64,000 bases of DNA, taken from contig JABAKD010000019.1 in the NCBI GenBank assembly GCA_012845835.1, positions 5,689,494-5,753,493 of the forward strand, read 5' to 3'. Under the pieces are notes generated by a model that did no database searches, was not told the DNA's origin, and saw nothing but the letters and a program-made list of their open reading frames with translations. Shown here piece by piece: positions 1 to 9,163 of the stretch (within the stretch, counting starts at the first letter, position 1; each line of letters begins with the position of its first letter). Made by a program: the position numbers and the translations under genes. Origin of the DNA: Undaria pinnatifida (Eukaryota > Sar > Phaeophyceae > Laminariales > Alariaceae).

Positions 1-789
1 ATCGTTGTAGGTGAGTTAACTTTTGGAGTGGGCTACTTGGGTCTACCGGGTTCGTACGCCAGTTCCTGTGTACCCCCTGTATATGTGGCAGGCCAGCGGA
101 AGTCCAGCCCAGGCCTGATGCTCGGGTTGTTAGTGATGTCGAGTCATGGTGGAACATGCGGTGGACGTCGATCGCTACTGTTCCGAAGTGATCTCTCTTC
201 TGTTATATACCTCCAATCTGATTCGTTTTGGCCTTGGATGAGAGCCTGTGGCCTGTGCTCTTGTGTTTGTTTAGTTTTTGGGTTGCCTGCTCTATCCCTT
301 CGGGGGGGCGGTGCCGGCCGATACTGCGGTATTGATATCGCCGGTGTGCTGGTTCTTGCTGAACCAGTTTTCCCGTCTCTTCCCTTTTTTCTTTTTATTT
401 CTCCTTTTTGTGTCCTTTTGGGTACCCTTTGGGGGTTCAGAGGCGATGAGGTCGATATGGACACTACACCATGGAAATAATATTGCAAGGAATTAGTGAA
501 ATTCCGATGATATTGGCTTAAGGAGCCCCGTCATTCAGAAAATCAGATAGCTCAAAAGTGCTCTATCGTAGCACGCGTCTACGCACAGATATGACACCCT
601 GTAATTTGCTCGGGCAGCAACCCTTATTATTTTTCTTCGCCACGCACAGATATGCCACCCTAAGGTATATCCGGGCTCCAACCCGGCCCCTCCTTGCCCG
701 CCCCCCGCCCCTTCCCCCCACCCACCCAACGATATACCCGGGCACCAACCGCAATCCCCCCCTGCCCCTGCCCTCCGTCCCCCGTTCCC

Positions 790-945
790 CCGAAAGGTCT
801 CACGGCGCTTTGCGCTTGGTGAAAGCATTGCCTGCCTGGTCGGTGAAAACCCGACATGCTCCGTCCCGGCATTGTACCGATGCGAGGGTCTATGATCTGG
901 CAGACTACGGCCATCCATGGTCATGAGTGCACCCCCCTCCTTCTA
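790..945 (-). repeat. dispersed repeat family A, partial copy
   Basis: The copy carries the family core in reverse orientation: a stretch like gtgaaaacccgacatgctcc, then a 'gatgcgagggtctat' block, 'actacggccat', and a terminal oligo-C run after 'atgagtgcac'. The same order recurs at 1535-1935, 8915-9163, 24150-24255, 26770-26975, 28220-28440, 32180-32410 and 60520-60725. No coding capacity is visible. Confidence 0.7.
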
Positions 946-1534
946 GAACGGCGGAAAATACTCACGGTTAGACCGCCCTATGATACACCACGGCATCAAC
1001 GCTATCCTTTCTTCCCCGCCCGCCGCCCCCCGCCCCCTCCTCCCGAAGGTCTCTGCAGGCAGCATGCGGGGTTTCACCCCAAGGAGCCCCGCTGAACCCC
1101 GCTCTCCACGCTCTTTTTTCGGCGGCGTCGACGCTAGGCGATGAGGCGTTCTACACGGTAGCCCTGCCGCTGTGCGCCTGGGTCCTCGACCTCGAGCTAT
1201 CTCGCCGGTTGGCATTTTTCTGGGCCTCTACGTACTACGTGGGGCAGGCCGCTAAAGTGAGGGGGGAGACGATATAATCTGATCATTGGAATGCTTGTGC
1301 TTCGTACTTCGTACTTACAGCAGGCTTTTTTTTTATTCTGATGTGAAAGTCCCGTTCACGGGGAAGGTAGGGGTGCAGAGGGAGCGCAGGGAGGCTTTCC
1401 CTGGGTATGACCAATACCAGTACCGACCAACAACACCGCACGACCTTCTGACCGTCGAAACATGCGCGTAGCAGTTGCTAACCAGCCATTTTTCATGCAC
1501 AACGGGTTTTTGGTTGATACTTGGCTGGAGATGC

Positions 1535-1935
1535 TAATGGGGGGGGGGTGCACTCAGTTTGTGCATGGCCGTAGTCGTATGGCCATAGACCCTCGCATCC
1601 CTACTATGACGGGACAAAGCACGTCGAGTTTTCACCAACCAGGCAGATGCTGATGGGGGGCGGGGGTGTACTCAGTTTGTGCATGGCTGTAATCGTATGA
1701 CCACGGACCCTCGCATCCCTACTATGCCAGGACGGAGCACGTTGGAATTTTCACCAACCATGCAGACATTGCTTGCACCAAGCGTGAAGCGCCGTGGGGT
1801 GTTCGGCGAGTCACATGAAGGGTGAACTGCATCCTTCCAAGAACCGCTCGTAAGACGGACTTCGGCACCTTGTGCCTACTTTCTTGCTTATGGATGACAG
1901 CGCCAATGAGTTATGCTTTGTTTTCTAATGGCGGG
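1535..1935 (+). repeat. family A, truncated copy followed by a full copy in tandem
   Basis: A truncated copy (about 1535-1650) is followed directly by a fuller one (about 1651-1935). The full copy runs from an oligo-G start through 'gtactcagtttgtgcatggc', 'ctcgcatccctactatgcc', 'ttttcaccaacca' and 'caccaagcgtgaagcgccgt' to 'gacagcgccaatgag'. It matches the 8915-9163 copy along its whole length, so the full unit is roughly 250-280 bp. Confidence 0.75.
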
Positions 1936-2277
1936 GGGGGGCTCAATCGCTGTTAGACGGTTAAGGTGCAGAGGCATTTTTGCATTTTAGTTTAGGAAGA
2001 TTTGTGTTCGTCAATCGGTTTGGGACGTCGTTATGCTACGCGTCTTCTTTTTGTGCTGTTGTTTCTTCGTCATTTTTTGGCGATAGACACACCTGTGCAT
2101 TATCCGATGGCAAGCCCAATAATAATACTCGAGTAATACTTTTCATAGCAGCGACGACATTCCCGCCAGCCTGTGAACCCGACCCCTTACCAACTGCTCC
2201 TTACTACCGTATTAGTAGCACGGGGAAACAATACAATGAGAAAAGAGCGGGACAATGGGGACATGGTCGCAACAATC

Positions 2278-2636
2278 TGTTAGGCCTATCCTATACCCGC
2301 GGAGCCAATGTTGAGGCGAAGATGTCGTCGCCGAAGGTCTTGCTGCCGAGTTCCCTTGTCGATCGCCGTTCGCAGCAGACACGAGCTGAAACTTTATATT
2401 TTCTACATTTAGCAAGGAGAGCTAAGCCTAGTGCTGACTCGATGGGGACCGAGGATTCCCATCAATCTTCGGCGGGATAGTTTCCGATGGCTATTTTTCC
2501 GGGGCCGGATCAACGCCGTCAATGATGTCGAGACAGTTAGCATCCCGAGATTCTACATTGCCTGACCGGTGGTGTGTCCTTTCGCGCATGCCTGTAACGA
2601 GATTTACGATAGGTATATCCAGCCCTGTCTTCCACA
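2278..2636 (-). repeat. left LTR (3' LTR in element orientation)
   Basis: It begins TG and ends CA on the + strand and aligns end to end with 8026-8384. Shared blocks include 'cctatcctatacccg', 'gagttcccttgtcgat', 'gactcgatggggacc', 'aacgccgtcaatga' and 'gtcctttcgcgcatgc'. Scattered mismatches throughout imply an old insertion. Confidence 0.85.
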
Positions 2637-2638
2637 TT

Positions 2639-2654
2639 ACCCCCTTCTTTTTTC
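2639..2654 (-). other. polypurine tract of the LTR element
   Basis: Read on the - strand, aaaaaagaaggggg lies about two bases inside the left LTR, where the primer for plus-strand synthesis is expected. Together with the primer-binding site beside the right LTR it fixes the element as - strand. Confidence 0.7.
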
Positions 2655-2744
2655 GCCTCAAGTCCATCTTAGCTAGGGATGGTCTCATGGCGGTCATCGG
2701 GATAACTGGTTACGATATCGTATATTTTGCCATCGCTGTTGCTG

Positions 2745-4260
2745 TTGCCCCCCTGAGCTCCAGCCGAGCTGCTGCTCTCCTCCTTCTCTTGTTCCTCCTC
2801 CTCGGGGGCCTCCTCCCTTGCCCAGGGCGGTCCTCCTTGAGTGGGGAGTGCTAGAGCCTCGAACGGGTTGCCTTTCGCGCGGTTCCCCTTCGACCTAGAT
2901 CTCGAGCGAGGCATGGTTCACTTGCACTCGGTGGTCACCAATGAGCCGGTCGCCCCGGTGGCGTATCAGGTTATCCTCGAGCCTGGTATAGGTCAGTTTC
3001 GTGAGTTCGGGCCCGGCCGAGTGTATACTCGTATTATTTCGTTGGGACTTTTTCTTGTGCGCAAATTGACTTGCGGAAAGCGCGAGAGCGTGAGTTAGCA
3101 ACACTCGATGAAAAATCGACGAGCAGTGGGATTGCGGAACCCTGTGCGCGATAAAAATTGAAGGCAAGAACCGGGGGGGAGAAGGGACGACACCTGTGAT
3201 CACGGCTTGTCCAGAAGCTGAAAAGTAAAAGTGTGAGAAAAAGAAAAAAGAAGAAAGAATAATGCTCAACCGATCCTCCTCCTCGGGGGTTTCTTCCCTT
3301 GCCCCGGGCGGTCCTCCCTGAGTGGGGGGTGCTGCAGCCTCGACTGCGTTGCCTTGCTGTGAAGCGGTGGGGTCAGTCAGAGGGGGCTGGCGAGTTGTCG
3401 TGCGGTTCCTCTTCGATCTAGATCCCGAGCGAGGCATGCTTCACATGTATTCGGCAGTCACCAATGTGTATATAGCTGGTATGCTTTAACATTGGTGGCC
3501 ACCGAGTACAAGTGAACCATGCCTCGCTCGGGATCTGTATCGAAGAGGAACCGCGTGAAAACTCGCCAGCCCCCTCTGCCTGACCCCACCACCTCACAGC
3601 AAGGCAACGCAATCGAGGCTCTGGCACCCCGCACGCAGGGAGGACCGCCCGGGGCACGGGAGGAGGCTCCCGAGGAGGAGGAACAAGAGAAAGAGGAGAG
3701 CGGCAGCGCGGGTGGAGCTAAGGGGGACAACAGCAGCAGCGATGGTGGAAGAGATGATGACTATCCTCGTCCTCAGGGACTTCCTCCCTGGCCTCGGGTC
3801 CTCACTGCATGGGGCGCGCGTGAGTCTCGAATTGGTTGCCGTGCTCTGAGGCGGTGGGATCGGTCAGCGGGGGCTGGCGAGTTTTCGCGCGGTTCCTCTT
3901 CGACCTAGATCGCGAGCGAGGCATGGTTCACATGTACTCGGCAGTCACCAATGTCTATATATGCTTTAACATTGGTGACCACCGAGTACAAGTGAACCGT
4001 GCCTCGCTCGGGGTCTGCATCGAAGAGGAACCACGCGAAAACTCGCCAGCCCCCTCTGCCTGACCCCCTCGCCCCACAGCAAGGCAACGCAGTCGAGGCT
4101 CTGGCACCCCCCACTCGGGGAGGACCGCCCGGGGCAAGGGGGAAGGCCCCCGAGGAGAAGGGACAAGAGAAAGAGGAGAGCGGCAGCGCGGGTGGAGCTC
4201 ATGGGGACAGCAGCCGCAGCGATGGTGGAAGAGATGATGACGAGGATATCGTTTCTTCGA
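2745..4260. repeat. alternating inverted copies of PBS plus gag 5' region
   Basis: Five copies of one module alternate in orientation: about 2745-2945 (-), 3280-3480 (-), 3490-3775 (+), 3770-3960 (-) and 3965-4260 (+). Each full module has the 12-base PBS core tggtgaccaccg (or one mismatch), then 'gagtacaagtgaacc', then a start region encoding MPRSGS.SKRNR and a proline/glutamate-rich stretch (PPLPDP, GGPPGAREEAPEEEEQ). Inversion centres are near 3485, 3772 and 3962. One SINE (2948-3259) separates the first two copies. Confidence 0.8.
2948..3259 (+). mobile_element. tRNA-derived SINE, copy 1
   Basis: The head starts ggtcgccccggtggcgtatc and contains an A-box-like tggcgtatcagg and a B-box-like gttcgggcc at tRNA-like spacing. 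The body contains 'caaattgacttgcgg', 'gtgagttagcaacactcgat' and 'cacctgtgatcacggcttg', and the 3' end is A-rich. It aligns along its length with 16780-17087 and 45062-45381 in the opposite orientation. It lies inside the inverted gag modules and is younger than them. Confidence 0.8.
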
Positions 4261-5590
4261 GGTAGCATGCAGAATTTTCGGCCGGCGCTTCTAATCTGGC
4301 AGAATATTCGTTGGCTGCTCCCAGCGCGCTTCCTGCAAGCGATCCTGTGCGAGTCGAGACGGCTGCATGCCTCAGGAGGTGCATGTTGGATGAAACTACC
4401 CCGCCAGCATGGGTCCTCCAGATGGTGTTTGGTGCCTGGCAACATGCGCCCGGCGGGCGACCCGACAGAACGCCGTATTGGGGAGTTGAGAGGAGCTCCA
4501 ACGTTGCCGTAACAAAGCCTCGATACTGCTTTTCAGGGAGTAGAGAGCGCAGTCACTCATGCGAGTACTGCACCCCCCCCATTTAGCACTCGAGTAGTTC
4601 TGACAGCAACGGTGGTAGCCCCCCCACCGACCAATCTATCCAGCTCTCACAGGTAGCCCACACCTCAGCGACGGCAGCACCCCCTCCTGACTCGCTCAAT
4701 ACAGCACGTATCACCTCTGCTGTAGCCGCGCCTGCTGAACAACCAGCCGCAACCTCGACCTATCACACAGAACACGGAAAGTTTTGTATCGAAAAATTTG
4801 ATCTCCCATCATCGCTCGAGCTTGTAGGACCACCGACAACAGATGTACCAGAGATCATGGCCCCCTTCTGATTTCGCACCCGCTTGCATTCTCCTGACGA
4901 CACACCTGAGACAGTTATTGATCACTATACTGTCAAGTACATAGCACTTTTAGTTAGCGGTGAAGCAGTGAACAGTATGCAGCAACTGCAGTGTGAAACC
5001 CTGGAGTGGAGAACTGAGAAAGAACTAGCAGAACTTAGTGCTGATGACGGGGACGTCGAAATCCGAGTCGCTCGCTCTTGGAACGATTGAATCAACGCGT
5101 TTACCAACTTGTTCAGCCCGGACAATCGCATCGTCCTCCTCGCACGCACTATCGCTAACCCCAAACGGGGAAGCAGCGAATCCGTTGACACTTGCGAACT
5201 GAGAGTGACCCAAGCATATGCGCGACTACTCGGCGAAGCAAAACGTACCGCCCCTAAAAATGCCTCACCGTGTAAAAACGAGTGGCAAACATCACTCATG
5301 GCTACTTTCAAAAGCGGCTTGAACCCCGAGATACGTGTTGAGCTCTTGCGTGAGGACCCCTCCCTCACGTATCAAGCACCTCGTGCCAAAAAACACGAAA
5401 CAAACGCCTTACGCGGGTCATCCGCCCCCCCTCCGACCACGCATGTCTCGGCCGTCATCGGTGCTTCCCCTGCCCACGACCGACAGTTGATCACCTCGAT
5501 GGCTAATATCGAGAAATCCATCGTAAGCAAGATCACGGCAGCGCGGAGTAGCGAAAAAACGTCACCAGCTCACGCTATTCCTACAATGGG
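3999..5590 (+). pseudogene. gag-like pseudogene of the LTR element
   Basis: The fragment starts with the MPRSGS module just after a PBS copy (3973). It continues through a serine/aspartate-rich acidic stretch (to about 4265), a segment with LPASDPV and PAWVLQM (about 4311-4500, shifted frame), a threonine/proline-rich spacer, and a helical capsid-like part (4884-5090 and 5109-5590). The capsid part has FKSGLNPEIRVELL and TYQAPRAKKHE, a pattern usual in retrotransposon gag. At least three frame changes or stops break it, so it cannot give one product. A matching N-terminal segment occurs at 41750-42480. No enzymatic activity is expected; in an intact element gag forms the particle shell. Confidence 0.7.
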
Positions 5591-5731
5591 ATCCGAAGGG
5601 TGCGCCAGCTAGCGTTGGGCTGCGAAAGCAACTGAGTTAAATCGACACATGACGCGTATGAAAATACGTGGAAGTGTGGTGAGCTAAAACTTTATTTTTC
5701 CCCATCCGCCGGAGAAAAAAAAAAAAAAAAG
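5586..5731 (+). mobile_element. short poly(A)-tailed element, copy 1, inside gag
   Basis: About 145 bp ending in 17 A's. Blocks are 'gaagggtgcgccagctagcg', 'aagcaactgagttaaatcga', 'aatacgtggaagtgtggtga' and 'ttccccatccgccgga'. It is nearly identical to 20551-20704 and recurs reversed at 30011-30145 and 43375-43440. It separates the capsid-like part of gag from the zinc knuckle, so it inserted into the LTR element. No A/B boxes or coding region are visible. Confidence 0.8.
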
Positions 5732-5735
5732 GTCA

Positions 5736-5940
5736 CCTTCGACGCTAGCCCTCACGGCCCTTCCGCCAAACGCGGCCGCACCGCTAGCAACGACAGCGAC
5801 CGGTCGCAAGGCGAAGGTGGCGGCCGCGAAGCCATGTGGCTATCCCACGTGTCGTCACCGCGACTCTTACTCGCGTCCCAAGTGCAGGCTTGCGAAAACT
5901 CACGAGCAGAAGGGATGGGTGGTCATTACGACCGATGATT
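5736..5940 (+). pseudogene. gag nucleocapsid-like zinc knuckle remnant
   Basis: After the poly(A) element an open frame contains KPCGYPTCRHRDSY followed by SRPKCRLAKTHEQKGW and ends in a stop at 5940. The cysteines are spaced C-x4-C-x10-C, a variant of the small zinc-binding fingers at the end of gag. The same stretch, partly deleted, occurs at about 41070-41130. In an intact element it would bind genomic RNA. Confidence 0.55.
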
Positions 5941-6479
5941 GAGGGGTCCCCCGCCGGTTGCCTCTTGCCTCAAACTGGTTCGGGGAGTAGTGAAACTGGG
6001 CTCACCGAGCCCGTGGTACAAACGGTAGCACGAGTAGCTAGCGTAGCCGTAGCAAACGTCGATAGATATAGTAATAAGAGGAGGGATAAGTGTGCTCGAA
6101 CACCCAACACCAACCCTCTGGCGAGCGCCCGTGCAAAACACGTACATGCAGACGACCAGTCGAATACTGTGACAGACTTAGTAAATAAGCAGCAGATTCA
6201 GAACGCTTTAGCAGTACAGCATGGGGTTGAATCCGCCGTAGAAGCAACAATCAGAGTCGAGAAGAGTAGTCAGCGTCATAATGATACGGTTTTCACCTTC
6301 GGTGATACCACAAGCCTTGTATGTTTCTGCTGCGCGTCCCGCAATTTAAATGAGAAAATTCAATATCAAGATGTATCATCATGCGATGTAACCACGAAAC
6401 GCGCTTCGATGCTTCCCACGCGTCCGCAATGAGTGGGTATCCCAGATATCCCATCCCTTTAAACTCGAAGCGCGGACGA
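5941..6479 (+). repeat. gag-pro linker, shared with a second copy at 41.1-41.6 kb
   Basis: This stretch has no recognised domain but aligns almost continuously with 41120-41640, for example 'agctagcgtagccgtagc', 'aataagaggagggataagtg' and 'cgaacacccaacaccaaccc'. The frame is interrupted. The shared match shows both loci descend from one element family. Confidence 0.7.
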
Positions 6480-6725
6480 ATAACGCCAGAGAAAATAATC
6501 ATCCGGCGCACAATGTCACCATAGACACAGCCACTGATGTACCATGCATATCTGTTGAATTCGTAAAGACACATCCCACAATGAAAGACACTGAAATTTT
6601 CGCAGTGCCCCCGGGAGCGATCAACCTCAGCAGCGCTGATGATTCGCCTCTCAAAAAATTGGAATACGTGCGTTTTCAACTGACATTAGGAGATACCACC
6701 CTACCAGTAGAAGCGCGTGTATGCC
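6480..6725 (+). pseudogene. retropepsin-like domain, catalytic motif damaged
   Basis: One frame reads NVTIDTATDVPCISVEFVK and, about 60 residues later, FQLTLGDTTLPVEARV. This is the layout of a retroviral-type aspartic protease, whose active site is usually D-T/S-G-A. Here the glycine is missing (DTA). The copy at 41.7 kb lacks the aspartate as well. The frame ends abruptly at about 6725, where sequence of opposite polarity (integrase C-terminus) begins, so this is a rearrangement junction. Confidence 0.5.
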
Positions 6726-7985
6726 TTCTTTAGTGCCAGGCATTATGCTTCGGTGGACGGACACTTGTCGTTTGTCGTTTGTAAGTCTTACTCTATACAC
6801 CACTGGTGATAATTGTGAGCAGATGTCATACGGTCCTCGCAGCAGTTTTGGTTTGGGACCATCCGAGTCCTGATATGGTTTGTACACGAGTACTTCCTGT
6901 CCAGGTTGGAACACGAGGTTCAGTTTTAATTTGCTGCTATTTTCTGCCTGTTTGTCTGCACGCTCGGTCAGGTTTCGGCGTGCCAGCTCAAAAGCGATTT
7001 GCAAACTGTTTCGCGTGTTTTGTACGAATTCTTTGGTGTCTGCTGCTCTTCCTGCATGAGGACTCCCGATAATTATACCGACGGGGAGTCGAGGTTGTCG
7101 ACCGAATATTAAAAAAACAGCGTCTCATGCATCGTAGCACTAAAAGTAGAGTTATGAGCTAATTGGACGAACGGTAAAATGCCCAGTTTTTGTGATCAAT
7201 CGCGCTATGCATGGCCAGCATGCTGTGCATGGTAGAGTGTACTCGTTGTTATACTGTATCTCCCTGAGGTCGATGCGGGGCCATTCGGGCCTTTTGTATC
7301 AGAGGATCTGCTGCAACTGATATATTACTCTGTTTTCGAATTCGGTGCCTTGGTCTGAGTGCAAGTTCTCTGGTGGGCCGAAAATACCGATTATTCGCTC
7401 AATGATGGCCCGGGCTACGGTTTCGGCCGCTTTATCACGCACCGTCAACAGCAACGCAAAGCGCGTCAGGTTGTCCATCATCGAGATAATGTATTCAGAT
7501 TCGATCCCTGCTGCTGAAATTGATACCGGTTTGTACCTCCACTAAGACAACTGATGTTCTTCGAAATGGCCGCTCAACAAGTCTGTGGCCTGTAGGGAGG
7601 TTGGGTCTGTTGTGTGCTGTTTTTCGTCGCTGACAAGCTTGGCGTTTGTCTCCCTGCCGCTGAAGTTGATACCGATTTTACAACTAATTTTCAAGGACGT
7701 CAGCCGTGAGTTTGACGAATTTCAGGTCAATACTCATCTTTTGTACTCCGCTCAGTCAACCGATGTTCTTTGAAATAGCCGCTCAACAGGTAAAAGGCCT
7801 GTCGGAAGCTTGGGCCTGTTGTGTGTTTTTTTTTAGTCGTTGACAAGCCTGGGATTGTCGCACCAATATCGGACGTCGCGGCCTATGGTAGGCCACCAAC
7901 AGTTCTGGCGGATTTTATCGTAAGTCGGTCTGAATGCGAGGTGTTCTCCAGACAGAACGTGGTCGTGGTGGTTTTTCAGGTCATG
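6725..7985 (-). pseudogene. Ty3/gypsy integrase pseudogene
   Basis: Reading down from 7985: a zinc-binding region with HHDHVLSGEH and NCWWPTIGRDVRYWC; a partly duplicated linker; a core with MMDNLTRFALLLTVRD and GPPENLHSDQGTEFEN (7481-7299), where the second catalytic aspartate is visible; a decayed stretch; an FGR-type segment (about 7110); and a C-terminal domain with FQPGQEVLVYKPY and RGPYDICSQLSPVVYRV (7004-6725). Stops and frameshifts interrupt it at several points. In a live element it would insert the cDNA. Reverse transcriptase, which should precede it, is absent: the zinc-binding region follows the PBS within about 30 bases. Confidence 0.8.
7545..7860 (-). repeat. duplicated integrase linker split by a family E fragment
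   Basis: About 7550-7660 and 7750-7855 are two copies of the same integrase linker, sharing 'aactgatgttctt' or its variant, 'cgctcaacaagtctgtggcc' or its variant, and 'cgttgacaagc'. Between them (about 7675-7745) lies a family E fragment with 'aaggacgtcagccgtgagtt' and 'gtcaatactcatctttt'. The arrangement looks like an insertion with a long target duplication. Confidence 0.6.
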
Positions 7986-7999
7986 TATTCGTACTCGTG

Positions 8000-8025
8000 G
8001 GTTCGAATCCCACGGTGGTCACCAA
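8000..8025 (-). other. primer-binding site with extended tRNA match
   Basis: On the + strand 'gtgggttcgaatcccacggt' runs into 'ggtcacca', which is the T-arm, acceptor strand and CCA of a tRNA. Read on the - strand it starts tggtgaccaccg one base after the right LTR, exactly where a PBS belongs. Internal PBS copies (about 3498, 3973) share only the first 12 bases. Here the match continues through the whole T-arm. Confidence 0.7.
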
Positions 8026-8384
8026 TATTAAACCTATCCTATACCCGGAGCCGATGTCGAGGCGGAGATGTCGTCGCGGAGCGTCTTGGCGCCGAGTTCC
8101 CTTGTCGATAGCCGTTCACAGCAGACGCGAGCTGGAACTGTACATTTACTGTATTTACCAAGGAGAGTGCTAAGCCTAGTTCTGACTCGATGGGGACCAA
8201 GGGTTCCCATGAATCTGCGACGGGATAATGTCCGATGGCTTTTTACCCGGGAACGAGTCAACGCCGTCAATGACGGAGAGACAGTTAGCGCCCCGAGATT
8301 TTACATTGTCTGGCCGGTGACGTGTCCTTTCGCGCATGCGTTTATCGAGATCTACGATAAGTATATCCAACACTGTCTTCCGCA
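8026..8384 (-). repeat. right LTR (5' LTR in element orientation)
   Basis: It has the same length as the left LTR and is collinear with it. Its left edge has decayed from TG to TA, and its right edge still ends CA. The PBS lies directly against its left edge. Any Pol II promoter would be inside it, but no clear TATA element was identified. Confidence 0.85.
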
Positions 8385-8390
8385 AATGCC

Positions 8391-8640
8391 CTATACAATA
8401 GCAATAACAATGTCAACAACAATGATAACAAAATCTACAACAGTATCTAAGCCACGTCAACCACACTCTTGAAAAAAGTATCAAGAACAATACTAGCAGT
8501 ATCAACATCAATATTAAAAGCAGTATACCAACAGAAATACCGACAACAATGTTAGTAATGCCAACAACACTATAAATAGCAACATCAAATCAATAATAGC
8601 AATACCACCAAAAGTAGGGCTTACAGCAACAACAATGGCT
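8391..8640. repeat. CAA/CAT-rich low-complexity stretch
   Basis: AT-rich sequence made of degenerate caa, aat and atc triplets, such as 'aacaatgtcaacaacaatga'. No gene signals were seen. Confidence 0.6.
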
Positions 8641-8914
8641 GCATCATGTTCGCATCGAGGGACAAGAACGGGGTCTACGTGGAGCCGTGGCGCTTCGAGA
8701 AGATGGAGAACACCAGGCCACCAATAGTTACAACAACTACACCGTATCAAAACCACCTACATGTAAGGGGGAGACCTTTAATTAATCTGCTGTCTCGGGG
8801 ACACGGTGGCTATGCCTTCTCCCCGAATCCTACAACACATGGACGTTCATTGCCCCCCCTCCGCGAACTAAAGTAGCAATTATTTGGTATATGGAGTCCG
8901 CGAATCCCGACAAC

Positions 8915-9163
8915 GCATGGGGGGGGGGTGTACTCAGTGTGTGCATGGCCGTAGTCGTATGGCCATGGACCCTCGCATTTCTACAATGCCGGGACGGAGC
9001 ACGTCGGGTTTTCACCAACCAGGTGCCTGCACCAAGCGCGAAGCGCCGTGAGGTGTTTGGCGAGGCGTATGAAGGGTGAGCTGCATCCTTGCAAGAACCG
9101 CTCGTAAGACGGATATCGGTACCTTGTACCTGCTTTCTTGCTTATGGATGACAGCGCCAATGA
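8915..9163 (+). repeat. dispersed repeat family A, full copy
   Basis: This reference copy runs from an oligo-G start through 'gtactcagtgtgtgcatggc', 'gccgggacggagcacgtcgg', 'caccaagcgcgaagcgccgt' and 'tgcaagaaccgctcgtaaga' to 'gacagcgccaatgag'. It is non-coding. No inverted terminal repeats or poly(A) tail were seen, so the class is unknown. Confidence 0.75.

Larger units (their letters stand above)
1..2277. other. gene-free flank of the LTR element
   Basis: No convincing exon was found on either strand. The stretch holds C- or G-rich low-complexity tracts (about 680-780 and 1015-1045) and three copies of dispersed repeat family A, listed separately. Open frames here are short, repeat-derived and carry no recognisable domain. 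Confidence 0.6.
2278..8384 (-). mobile_element. Ty3/gypsy-type LTR retrotransposon, internally scrambled and dead
   Basis: Two direct repeats of 359 bp (2278-2636 and 8026-8384) bound about 5.4 kb. On the - strand, a primer-binding site follows the right LTR by one base and a purine tract precedes the left LTR, so the element reads right to left. Integrase sequence (7985-6725) agrees with this. Gag (3999-5590), a zinc knuckle and a retropepsin-like domain (6480-6725) instead read on the + strand. No reverse transcriptase or RNase H was found. Many stops and frameshifts, the LTR divergence and two younger insertions (2948-3259, 5586-5731) show it is old and non-functional. The flanks aatc/aatg may be a decayed target-site duplication. 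The Ty3/gypsy assignment rests on the integrase HHCC, core and GPY-type C-terminal features. Confidence 0.85.

Noticed and set aside
4884-5612. Two frames as a possible host gene
   Set aside because: They lie within the LTR element, match gag-like patterns and are interrupted by stops.
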